A DNA stretch of 5,053 bases from assembly GCA_002361655.1 (NCBI GenBank), contig DETM01000056.1, positions 53,684 to 58,736 of the forward strand, read 5' to 3'. The position numbers were made by a program, and so were the translations under genes. Each line of letters begins with the position of its first letter. Position 1 is the stretch's first letter. Under the pieces are notes generated by a model. That model was given only the letters and a program-made list of their open reading frames with translations. It ran no database searches and was not told the DNA's origin. The stretch is from Prevotella sp. UBA3288. Its GTDB lineage: Bacteria > Bacteroidota > Bacteroidia > Bacteroidales > Bacteroidaceae. This document shows, piece after piece, positions 1 through 5,053 of the stretch.

Positions 1-443
1 TAGATATACTCCTGCTCGAAGAGCACGCTCTTGTCGAGGTCGGGATAGAAATAGGGCTTCATCTCCGTGGCCGAGAGGTCGGCAGCCCACCGCACAAAGT
101 GGTCGACACCCTTCTGCGGGCGGTAGGCATCGTAGATCTTCAGCCGATAGCCCTGCGAGCGCACATCGTCGCTCACCTGCTTCAGGGCTTCAGCGGCCCG
201 GCGCGTCAACAAGGCCGTAGGCTCCTCGTAGCCGTCGATGCGTGTGCCGACGAAATTGTAGGTGCCATAGTAGCGTATCTCAAGGATGGCGTCGGGCACG
301 ACATCGGTCAGGGTGACAAACTGACTGCTGTCTTCCGTAGGATTCACAACCGGCTTGTCGTCGCTTGTACTGCAGGTGACGAAACAGACGCCGCAGAATA
401 CAATCAGGATGACGGCGAGCATCCCTATCTGAATTTTCTTCAT
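1..443 (-). CDS. VanX-type D-alanyl-D-alanine dipeptidase, lipoprotein (3' end beyond window)
   Basis: This is the first 147 residues of a peptidase M15D (VanX/DdpX) protein; the gene runs off the left edge. The family cleaves free D-Ala-D-Ala, in peptidoglycan turnover or, in resistance clusters, in glycopeptide resistance. Visible marks are an N-terminal domain with D-A-I-L-E-I-R-Y-Y-G (51-60), N-F-V-G (63-66) and D-G-Y-E (70-73), then Y-D-A-Y-R-P (104-109), whose Arg108 matches the transition-state arginine of VanX (WDGYRP), and F-V-R-W-A (116-120). The zinc ligands and catalytic Glu would lie past the edge and cannot be checked. The ATG at 443 begins a lipoprotein-like signal (MKKIQIGMLAVILIVF, then F-V-T-C), with Cys24 the likely lipidated residue. 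S-T-S-D-D follows and loosely resembles the acidic export signal of Bacteroidetes surface lipoproteins. It has its own promoter, so it is probably not in the upstream operon. No vanH/vanA-type gene is visible, so resistance is not implied. Confidence 0.88.
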   Translation of the reverse strand, partial: MKKIQIGMLAVILIVFCGVCFVTCSTSDDKPVVNPTEDSSQFVTLTDVVPDAILEIRYYGTYNFVGTRIDGYEEPTALLTRRAAEALKQVSDDVRSQGYRLKIYDAYRPQKGVDHFVRWAADLSATEMKPYFYPDLDKSVLFEQEYI

Positions 444-483
444 TACACGTACCTATTTTATAAATATCAAACGATCCCGGTTG

Positions 484-513
484 CAAAAGTACAACAAAAA
501 ATCCATACCGCAA
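484..513 (-). promoter_or_regulatory. Bacteroidetes-type promoter for the dipeptidase gene
   Basis: On the minus strand, TTG (513-511) is followed by exactly 19 bp and then TACTTTTG (491-484). This fits the primary sigma-factor consensus of Bacteroidetes (TTTG or TTG, 19-21 bp, TAnnTTTG). Transcription would start roughly at 476-480, giving a leader of about 35 nt before the ATG at 443. The leader is AT-rich and lacks a clear Shine-Dalgarno sequence, which is usual in this phylum. No activity data are available; the call rests on the match and its position. Confidence 0.72.
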
Positions 514-603
514 TGCTTTAAGTCGAAAAAAAACAGATTCGCATACCCAACCAGATGAGCCGCATCGTCGGACTGCAGCGGAGACGCTCGTAGTGCCTTT
601 TTT
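514..603. other. Intergenic stretch between sulfatase stop and dipeptidase promoter
   Basis: This gap of about 90 bp starts with an A7 tract directly after the sulfatase TGA and contains a T8 tract (533-526, minus strand). The only pairing I can draw is weak: CCGC/GCGG with a 14-nt loop and an outer GAG/CTC, ending about 30 nt before the T tract. That is not a convincing intrinsic terminator. A minus-strand reading frame stays open through the gap, but nothing marks it as a gene. From memory the sequence resembles stretches found between genes in other Bacteroidales, which I cannot verify here. Confidence 0.35.
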
Positions 604-2058
604 TCACTCGCCCGGCAGGGGCCAGCACTCTGAGGGATGGTGCATGCGCTGCATGGCTTCGTCGAACAGTTGCACCATCTCCGGATAGCGGTCGGCCAGG
701 TTGTGCTGCTCACCGGGGTCGTCACGCAGGTTGTACAGTTCGAGGGGCGACCCTTTCTTCACGGTGACACATTTCCAGTCGCCCAGCCGGGCGGCACGCT
801 GCTTGCCGGTAAACTCCCAGTAGAGCATACGGTGGTCGGTGTCGACAGGCTGTCCATAGAACAGGGGCAGGATGTTCAGACCGTCGGTCTGCCGGGGCAG
901 GTGCTGTTCGCCACCGGCCAGGGCGGCTAGTGTGGGCATGATGTCGGGGAAGTAGACTATATTCTCCAGACGCTGAACGGGGACGCGACCGGGCTGGTTG
1001 ACAATCATCGGCACGCGGATGCCCCCCTCGTAGAGTTGCCCCTTGCGGCCGTGGAAACCGGCGTTGCAGTTCAACTGTTCCAGGGGAGCCTGCACGGCGG
1101 CACCGTTGTCGCTGGCAAAGATGACGAGGGTATTCTCGCTCAGACCTTCCTGTCGCAGATAGGCCATCAGGCGACCGATGGCGCGGTCCATGTGGGTGAT
1201 GAGCGAGGCATAGCGGCGCGTGTTCATCGACCAGTCTTTCTGTCCGTCGTACCATGACGTCTCATCTATAATATAAGGTTCGTGAGGAGCATCGTAGGCC
1301 AGATAGAGGAAGAAGGGCCGATGCTTGTTGCGGCCGATGAAGGCGATGGCATCGTCGGTGGAGATGTCGGTGTTGTGGCGCACATGGGCATCGTGGGCAT
1401 TCTCCTCGATGGTGGTGAGGGTGTCGCCCCGGAAGCGATAGTAGGGATAGTAGTAGGGAGCGTTGCTGTGCACGGTGGAGATGGTCCATCCGTAGAACTC
1501 GTGGAAGCCGCGGTGGTTAGGCGATGCCGTGGGGTCGTAGCCGTCGAGGTGCCACTTGTTGACCAGACAGGTGCGGTAGCCGGCGGCAGAGAGCACGGTG
1601 GCGATGGTGGTATCGGTGGGCATGAGGTTGGTGCGGCGGATATAGGTGGTGTCGCCGTTGGCGTTGATCTTCACGCCGCGGATGCCTCCCACCGGACACT
1701 GGTTGTCACGGATGCGGGTGCGGCCGGTGTGGCGGCCCGTCATCAGCGAACAGCGCGAGGGGCTGCTGATGCCGCTGCCGGCATAGCACTGGGTGAAGGT
1801 GGTGCCGGTGCGCGCCAGCGAGTCGATGACGGGCGTCTTCACATGCTTCGAACCAAAGCACGACAGGTCGCCGTAGCCCATGTCGTCGGCCAGGATAAAC
1901 ACGATGTTCGGACGGTCGGGCGTGGCCTCGCGTGATGGTGTCTCACCGGTCTGGGCGGTTGCCGGCACGATGCCCGTCAGTGCCAGCACACCCCACCCCA
2001 CCCTCAACTCCTCGCCAAAGGGAAGGGGAGTGTGGATATTAAGAATGTTGCTTTTCAT
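604..2058 (-). CDS. Secreted S1-family sulfatase, Ser-type (SxPSR) active site
   Basis: A 484-residue sulfatase of the alkaline-phosphatase superfamily, within the usual length of about 450-550. It would hydrolyse a sulfate ester in the periplasm or outside the cell; the substrate cannot be told from sequence. Visible marks are N-I-V-F-I-L-A-D-D-M-G-Y-G (51-63; metal ligands D58, D59), the modification motif S-S-P-S-R-C-S-L-M-T-G-R (98-109), K-W-H-L (168-171), D-A-P-H-E-P (256-261), A-S-D-N-G (315-319; D317, N318) and G-R-K-G-Q-L-Y-E-G-G (337-346; K339). The residue converted to formylglycine is Ser98 rather than Cys, so it needs a radical SAM maturase, and that gene lies directly upstream. 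The ATG at 2058 overlaps the maturase TGA (ATGA), which fixes the start and suggests translational coupling. The signal peptide is odd: residues 10-23 come from a GC-rich repeat, followed by V-L-A-L-T-G-I-V and P-A-T-A-Q as hydrophobic core and likely cleavage site. N167 replaces the common Gly of GKWH. Confidence 0.93.
   Translation of the reverse strand: MKSNILNIHTPLPFGEELRVGWGVLALTGIVPATAQTGETPSREATPDRPNIVFILADDMGYGDLSCFGSKHVKTPVIDSLARTGTTFTQCYAGSGISSPSRCSLMTGRHTGRTRIRDNQCPVGGIRGVKINANGDTTYIRRTNLMPTDTTIATVLSAAGYRTCLVNKWHLDGYDPTASPNHRGFHEFYGWTISTVHSNAPYYYPYYRFRGDTLTTIEENAHDAHVRHNTDISTDDAIAFIGRNKHRPFFLYLAYDAPHEPYIIDETSWYDGQKDWSMNTRRYASLITHMDRAIGRLMAYLRQEGLSENTLVIFASDNGAAVQAPLEQLNCNAGFHGRKGQLYEGGIRVPMIVNQPGRVPVQRLENIVYFPDIMPTLAALAGGEQHLPRQTDGLNILPLFYGQPVDTDHRMLYWEFTGKQRAARLGDWKCVTVKKGSPLELYNLRDDPGEQHNLADRYPEMVQLFDEAMQRMHHPSECWPLPGE
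1993..2034 (-). repeat. GC-rich palindromic repeat inside sulfatase signal peptide
   Basis: On the sense strand this starts near CACTCCCCTTCCCTTTGGCG and runs into GAGTTGAGGGTGGGGTGGGG, giving residues 10-23 (TPLPFGEELRVGWG). The sulfatase would otherwise have an ordinary short signal peptide. Its peptide LPFGEELRVGWG parallels LPRERLRVGEHG in the maturase insert, and on the plus strand CCCACCCTCAACTCCTC matches the left end of the mfd element (CCCACCCCCAACTTCTC, 15 of 17). It is therefore read as a short or degenerate member of the same repeat family. Its exact ends are uncertain. Confidence 0.65.
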
Positions 2059-3335
2059 ATACTGTCTCTCATTTGTTTCATAAAGGAGTCTACATGTTCG
2101 AAATACTGCCTGTAGCCCTCGCACAGGTACTGCCGGTTGCGTGGACATTCGCCGTGGCAGGTGAACAGCCAGCGGCACGCCTTGCACTGCGGCGGCAGCA
2201 GGTCGCGTTTCTGTCGGGCAAACGTCTGCTGCTGCTCGCTGTGCATCATCTCGTAGAGTGTCTTTTCGCGTAGGTTGCCGAGGTAGTGCTCGGGAAACAC
2301 GAAGTGGTCGCAACTGTAGACGTCGCCATTCCACTCCACCACCCCTACATGGCCGCAGAGGGCTGAGAGGGCGCACATGCCGGGGGTGACGCCCATATAG
2401 TTGGCCAGCGTGGCCTCGAAGATATTCACAAAGACCTCGCCCACATCGGCCTGCTTCCACTCGTCGAAGAGGCGGCAGAGGAAGCGGCCCCAGGCCGGAG
2501 GCGCCACGCTGCCCGGATCGGAGAAAGTGGGGCCAATAGGGCTCATAGGCCCAATAGGGCTCATAGGGCCAATAGGGCTCATAGGGCCCATAGGCCTCAT
2601 AGGCCCCATAGGGCTCATAGGGCTCATAGGGCTCATAGGGCCAATAGGGCTCATAGGCCCAACAGGAGTGTGCCGCCCCACCGGCGTGAACTGCAGATAG
2701 CGGCAGCCGATGCTGCGGAAAAAGCGGTAGACCGCTTCGGGATGCTCCACCGTGAGGGCGTTCACCGTGCAGAGGGCGTTCCACATCACACCATGCCGCT
2801 CCAGCCGCTCTATGCCCCGCATCACCTGTTGGAAGGTGCCCTCGCCGCCACGGTTACGACGATAGGCATCGTGCAGATGCTCCGGGCCGTCGATGCTGAC
2901 ACCCACGAGCCAACCGTTGTCGCGGAAGAAGCGACACCACTCGTCGGTGAGCAGCGTGCCGTTGGTCTGCAGGCAGTTGTCCACATAGCGCCCGGCGGCA
3001 TAGCGCCGTTGCAGCCTCATCGCCCGCTCATAGAAACTCATAGACTGCAACAGCGGTTCACCGCCATGCCAGGTAAAGAGCACCTCGCTGTTGGTCTGTG
3101 CCTCCAGGTATTGTTGCACGAAGTGCTCCAGCACCTCGTCGCTCATCACCGACACATCCCCCGACCCCATTCCCGAACCGTGTTCGCCTACCCGCAGTCT
3201 TTCCCGAGGGAGGGAAGACCGGTAGAGTCTGCTCTTCTCCAGGTAGTAGCAGTAGCGGCACGCCAAGTTGCACGCCGCCCCTACGGGCTTCGCCATCATG
3301 TAGAGCGGACGGGCAAAAGGTGACGCTATCGACAT
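2055..3335 (-). CDS. Anaerobic sulfatase-maturating enzyme (radical SAM/SPASM)
   Basis: This 426-residue cytoplasmic enzyme would convert an active-site Ser or Cys of a sulfatase to formylglycine, using S-adenosylmethionine and three [4Fe-4S] clusters. The radical SAM motif C22-x3-C26-x2-C29 lies in A-A-C-N-L-A-C-R-Y-C-Y-Y-L-E-K. Family motifs follow: V-L-F-T-W-H-G-G-E-P (85-94), Q-T-N-G-T-L-L-T-D-E-W-C (123-134) and V-S-I-D-G-P (146-151). The SPASM cysteines C321-x5-C327-x14-C342 and C384-x2-C387-x5-C393-x3-C397, then C405, keep the spacing of characterised anSMEs, and D343 after C342 is the expected catalytic base. Two regions depart from the family: about 20 extra residues after L37 (from a palindromic repeat) and a tripeptide-repeat tract at 226-267. 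The gap before the last cysteine is also short (7 residues). All catalytic cysteines are intact, so it is probably functional. It is related to Bacteroides ChuR/anSME. The neighbouring Ser-type sulfatase is the obvious client. Confidence 0.92.
   Translation of the reverse strand: MSIASPFARPLYMMAKPVGAACNLACRYCYYLEKSRLYRSSLPRERLRVGEHGSGMGSGDVSVMSDEVLEHFVQQYLEAQTNSEVLFTWHGGEPLLQSMSFYERAMRLQRRYAAGRYVDNCLQTNGTLLTDEWCRFFRDNGWLVGVSIDGPEHLHDAYRRNRGGEGTFQQVMRGIERLERHGVMWNALCTVNALTVEHPEAVYRFFRSIGCRYLQFTPVGRHTPVGPMSPIGPMSPMSPMSPMGPMRPMGPMSPIGPMSPIGPMSPIGPTFSDPGSVAPPAWGRFLCRLFDEWKQADVGEVFVNIFEATLANYMGVTPGMCALSALCGHVGVVEWNGDVYSCDHFVFPEHYLGNLREKTLYEMMHSEQQQTFARQKRDLLPPQCKACRWLFTCHGECPRNRQYLCEGYRQYFEHVDSFMKQMRDSI
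2534..2660 (-). repeat. 9-bp minisatellite (14 units) encoding (G/S)P(M/I) tripeptides
   Basis: On the plus strand the tract is fourteen consecutive 9-mers of the forms CAATAGGGC, TCATAGGGC, TCATAGGCC and CCATAGGCC, followed by a degenerate fifteenth. In the maturase frame it reads GPM SPI GPM SPM SPM SPM GPM RPM GPM SPI GPM SPI GPM SPI (residues 226-267). Because the unit is three codons, copy-number change would alter length without shifting frame. It sits where related maturases have a non-repetitive segment between the radical SAM core (ending Y-L-Q-F-T-P-V) and the region before the SPASM domain (W-G-R-F-L-C). The six-base and nine-base sub-periods suggest growth by slippage or unequal exchange. 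Confidence 0.92.
3158..3217. repeat. GC-rich palindromic repeat inside the maturase gene
   Basis: The segment encodes roughly residues 40-60 (starting S-S-L-P-R-E-R-L-R-V-G), which are extra relative to the family: other maturases pass almost directly from Y-Y-L-E-K..L-Y to V-M-S-D-E. On the minus strand 3190-3158 reads TAGGCGAACACGGTTCGG followed by GAATGGGGTCGGGGG. It matches mfd-element positions 3940-3972 on the plus strand at 29 of 33 bases. The copy includes a small imperfect hairpin (CGAAC/GTTCG-like) and a CTTTCCC..GGGAAG palindrome at 3199-3217. It is in frame and adds no stop. Its exact boundaries are uncertain. Confidence 0.75.
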
Positions 3336-3337
3336 AT

Positions 3338-3407
3338 ATGGTTCACGGTTAATGGTTAATGGTTCACGGTTAACGGTTAATGGTTAATGGTTCACGGTTA
3401 TTGGTTA
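3338..3407. repeat. Tandem 7-bp repeat array (10 units) between mfd and the maturase
   Basis: On the plus strand there are ten uninterrupted heptamers: ATGGTTC, ACGGTTA, ATGGTTA, ATGGTTC, ACGGTTA, ACGGTTA, ATGGTTA, ATGGTTC, ACGGTTA, TTGGTTA. The sense strand reads as TAACC/GAACC units. A higher-order period of about 21-28 bp is visible through the spacing of the GGTTC units. The array reaches into mfd: its last codons AAC CAA and the TAA stop are repeat sequence. It ends two bases before the maturase ATG, so it forms the whole 62-bp gap. I see no promoter or Shine-Dalgarno sequence in it. Adding units would not remove the mfd stop, because each TAACC unit can supply the same TAA, but it would change the spacing to the maturase start. 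Confidence 0.95.
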
Positions 3408-5053
3408 TTGCTAATACCCTTCAGCACCTTCACAGCCTCCTCCACGGTGGGCACGTCGCTCACCACCATCGAGCGTTTCACGCCCTCCCTGGACGCGGCC
3501 GTCTCACGCAGTTTGCAGCGTTGCACATTGTGGGTCATATAGTCGATGACGCGGCCGAAAGCCTCGCTCTGGTAGTAAGGGCTGTTGGCATTGCTGACGA
3601 AATAGAGATACATACGCCCTTGCTTGAGCATAATTTTCTCGCACCCCAACTGCTGGCCGAGTCGGCGCAGGGGCACCACATGGAGCAGTTCCTCCGCCTG
3701 CTTGGGCAGCGGGCCGAAGCGGTCTATCATGCGGGAGCGGTAGGCTTCCAGTTCCTGGTCGTTGCGGGTATTGTCCAGTTCGCGGTAGAGCAGCATACGC
3801 TCCGAGTCGCTGGGCACATACTGGTCGGGGAAATACATCTCGAGGTCGGACTCGATATTGCAGTCGGCGACGAAGGGCCCACCCCCAACTTCTCCCGATG
3901 GGAGAAACCCACCCTCTCCCGATGGGAGGGGGACTTGGTTAGGCGAACTCGGTTCGGAAATGAGGTTGGGGGTGGGTTCCTCATTCCTCAACTCTGCCAT
4001 GGCCTCGTTGAGAATCTTCTGATAGGTCTCGTAGCCGAGGTCGGAGATGAAGCCGCTCTGCTCGGCACCCAGCAGATTGCCGGCACCACGGATGTCGAGG
4101 TCCTGCATGGCGATGTTGATGCCGCTGCCCAGGTCGGAGAAATTCTCCAGAGCCTCCAGCCGTCGGCGGCTGTCCGCGGGCAGGGCTGCCAACGGCGGTG
4201 CGAGCAGATAACAGAAAGCCTTGCGGTTGCCGCGCCCCACACGGCCACGCATCTGGTGCAGGTCGGAGAGGCCGAAATACTGGGCACTATTTATTATAAT
4301 GGTATTGGCATTGGGGATGTCGATGCCGTTCTCCACGATGGTGGTGGAGAGCAGCACGTCGTAGTCGTAGTTGGAGAAGTCGAGCACGATCTTCTCCAGT
4401 TCCTCGGGCTTCATCTGGCCGTGGCCAACAGCGACGCGACAGTCGGGGATATACTTCAGTATCATCTCCTTCAGGTGGGTCAGGTCGCTGATGCGGTTGT
4501 TCACGAAGTAGACCTGTCCGTTGCGGCTCATCTCGAAGTTGATGGCGTCGACGACAATCTCGGCCGAGAAGGTGTGAATCTCGGTCTGTATGGGGTAGCG
4601 GTTGGGCGGCGGTGTCTGGATGACACTCATGTCGCGGGCTCCGACGAGCGAGAACTGTAGCGTTCGGGGTATGGGTGTGGCACTCATGGTGAGCGTGTCC
4701 ACATTGGTCTTCATCTGGCGCAACTTCTCCTTGGTCGACACGCCGAACTTCTGTTCCTCGTCGATGATGAGCAGTCCCAAGTCCTTGAACTTCACGTTCT
4801 TGCCGATGAGTTTATGTGTGCCGACGAGGATGTCCACCTTGCCGTCAGCGAGGTCCTTGAGCAGGGCCGTGGTCTGCTTGGCCGTCCGGGCCCTGGTGAG
4901 ATAGTCCACCCGGACGGGCATGTCCTTCAACCGCGACGAGAAGGTGCGGAAGTGCTGGTAGGCGAGCACCGTGGTGGGCACCATGACAGCCACCTGCTTG
5001 CCGTCGACGGCGGCCTTGAAGGCGGCACGCACGGCCACCTCGGTCTTGCCGAA
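3398..5053 (-). CDS. mfd: Transcription-repair coupling factor Mfd, C-terminal half (5' end beyond window)
   Basis: 551 residues from Walker A to the end. Mfd is a cytoplasmic DNA translocase that releases RNA polymerase stalled at DNA damage and recruits the UvrA/UvrB repair proteins. In order: F-G-K-T-E (1-5, Walker A end), V-P-T-T-V-L-A-Y-Q-H-F (24-34), I-D-E-E-Q-K-F-G-V (97-105, motif II), M-S-A-T-P-I-P-R-T-L (123-132, motif III), T-T-I-V-E-N-G-I-D-I-P (237-247), Q-M-R-G-R-V-G-R-G (267-275) and the translocation motif region G-A-G-N-L-L-G-A-E-Q-S-G (323-334). The C-terminal D7 domain follows (E-S-D-L-E-M-Y-F-P, then E-R-M-L-L-Y-R-E-L and I-D-R-F-G-P-L-P). RecG shares the helicase part but lacks this C-terminal domain. 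The linker between helicase and D7 domain holds a 33-codon palindromic repeat. The last codons and stop come from the heptamer array. The reading frame is intact throughout. Confidence 0.97.
   Translation of the reverse strand, partial: FGKTEVAVRAAFKAAVDGKQVAVMVPTTVLAYQHFRTFSSRLKDMPVRVDYLTRARTAKQTTALLKDLADGKVDILVGTHKLIGKNVKFKDLGLLIIDEEQKFGVSTKEKLRQMKTNVDTLTMSATPIPRTLQFSLVGARDMSVIQTPPPNRYPIQTEIHTFSAEIVVDAINFEMSRNGQVYFVNNRISDLTHLKEMILKYIPDCRVAVGHGQMKPEELEKIVLDFSNYDYDVLLSTTIVENGIDIPNANTIIINSAQYFGLSDLHQMRGRVGRGNRKAFCYLLAPPLAALPADSRRRLEALENFSDLGSGINIAMQDLDIRGAGNLLGAEQSGFISDLGYETYQKILNEAMAELRNEEPTPNLISEPSSPNQVPLPSGEGGFLPSGEVGGGPFVADCNIESDLEMYFPDQYVPSDSERMLLYRELDNTRNDQELEAYRSRMIDRFGPLPKQAEELLHVVPLRRLGQQLGCEKIMLKQGRMYLYFVSNANSPYYQSEAFGRVIDYMTHNVQRCKLRETAASREGVKRSMVVSDVPTVEEAVKVLKGISNNQ
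3878..3976. repeat. 99-bp element with perfect terminal inverted repeats inside mfd
   Basis: Plus-strand CCCACCCCCAAC (3878-3889) and GTTGGGGGTGGG (3965-3976) are exact 12-bp inverted repeats. Between them lie three hairpins: TTCTCCC-GAT-GGGAGAA (3890-3906), CTCCC-GAT-GGGAG (3916-3928) and CGAAC-TCG-GTTCG (3944-3956). The layout looks like two related units meeting head to head, the right one longer by a segment starting TTAGGCGAACTCGG. The element is exactly 33 codons and codon-aligned, encoding Mfd residues 360-392 (PTPNLISEPSSP, then two LPSGE copies, ending VGGG). It lies in a linker where other Mfd proteins vary. No target-site duplication is obvious. Confidence 0.88.

Noticed and set aside
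1..443. Vancomycin resistance determinant
   Set aside because: Only a VanX-type dipeptidase is visible; no ligase, dehydrogenase or two-component genes are present, and a lipoprotein location argues for another role.
520..603. Intrinsic terminator after the sulfatase
   Set aside because: The best stem is four base pairs with a large loop and lies about 30 nt before the T8 run.
453..725. Small minus-strand frame spanning the intergenic gap and the sulfatase 3' end
   Set aside because: It overlaps the sulfatase in another frame and the dipeptidase promoter, with no start signal or recognisable domain.
2534..2660. Possible CRISPR array
   Set aside because: Units are contiguous 9-mers without unique spacers and lie inside a coding frame.
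2534..2660. Phase-variable on/off switch from the minisatellite
   Set aside because: The unit is 9 bp, so copy changes alter protein length, not frame.
2059..2784. Upstream open extension of the sulfatase frame (would make a 726-residue protein)
   Set aside because: It overlaps the maturase in another frame, contains low-complexity E-P-Y-W-P-Y repeats from the minisatellite, and the sulfatase has a proper ATG with ATGA coupling and a signal peptide at 2058.
3380..4660. Long plus-strand open frame antisense to mfd
   Set aside because: It is the mirror of conserved Mfd helicase codons in GC-rich DNA; its translation shows no family motif and it begins in the heptamer array.
3398..5053. RecG helicase
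   Set aside because: The C-terminal D7 region and the DEEQKFG and GRVGRG context fit Mfd, and RecG has no comparable C-terminal domain.

Overview
The window looks like a chromosomal piece of a GC-rich member of Bacteroidales, probably Prevotellaceae or a close relative. This rests on three things. The Mfd, anaerobic sulfatase maturase and sulfatase proteins read like Bacteroides/Prevotella versions as I remember them. The only clear promoter has the Bacteroidetes form (TTG, 19 bp, TAnnTTTG). Starts lack strong Shine-Dalgarno sequences. Genus is an inference. All four genes lie on the minus strand, and both outer genes are cut by the window edges.

Layout in transcription order, high to low coordinate. 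5053-3398 is the C-terminal half of mfd, the transcription-repair coupling factor. 3407-3338 is a 70-bp array of ten 7-bp repeats that supplies the last codons and stop of mfd and fills the gap to the next gene. 3335-2055 encodes an anaerobic sulfatase-maturating radical SAM/SPASM enzyme. 2058-604 encodes a secreted sulfatase with a Ser-type active site (S-S-P-S-R), overlapping the maturase by ATGA. 603-444 is a short intergenic region with a good promoter. 443-1 is the N-terminal part of a VanX-type D-Ala-D-Ala dipeptidase with a lipoprotein signal.

The maturase and sulfatase form a natural functional pair. The radical SAM enzyme would oxidise the active-site serine (residue 98) of the sulfatase to formylglycine in the cytoplasm before export, and the 4-bp overlap suggests coupled translation. 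Mfd and the dipeptidase are unrelated in function.

The most striking feature is that repeats sit inside the coding frames of three consecutive genes. GC-rich palindromic elements occur in-frame in mfd (33 codons with perfect 12-bp terminal inverted repeats), in the maturase (just after the radical SAM cysteine motif) and in the sulfatase signal peptide. The copies are recognisably related: 29 of 33 bases match between the mfd and maturase copies, which lie in opposite orientation. The maturase also carries a 14-copy, 9-bp minisatellite giving a (G/S)P(M/I) tripeptide tract between its radical SAM core and SPASM domain. Together this looks like a family of short mobile or amplifying repeats tolerated inside proteins, comparable in concept to the palindromic elements inside Rickettsia genes.
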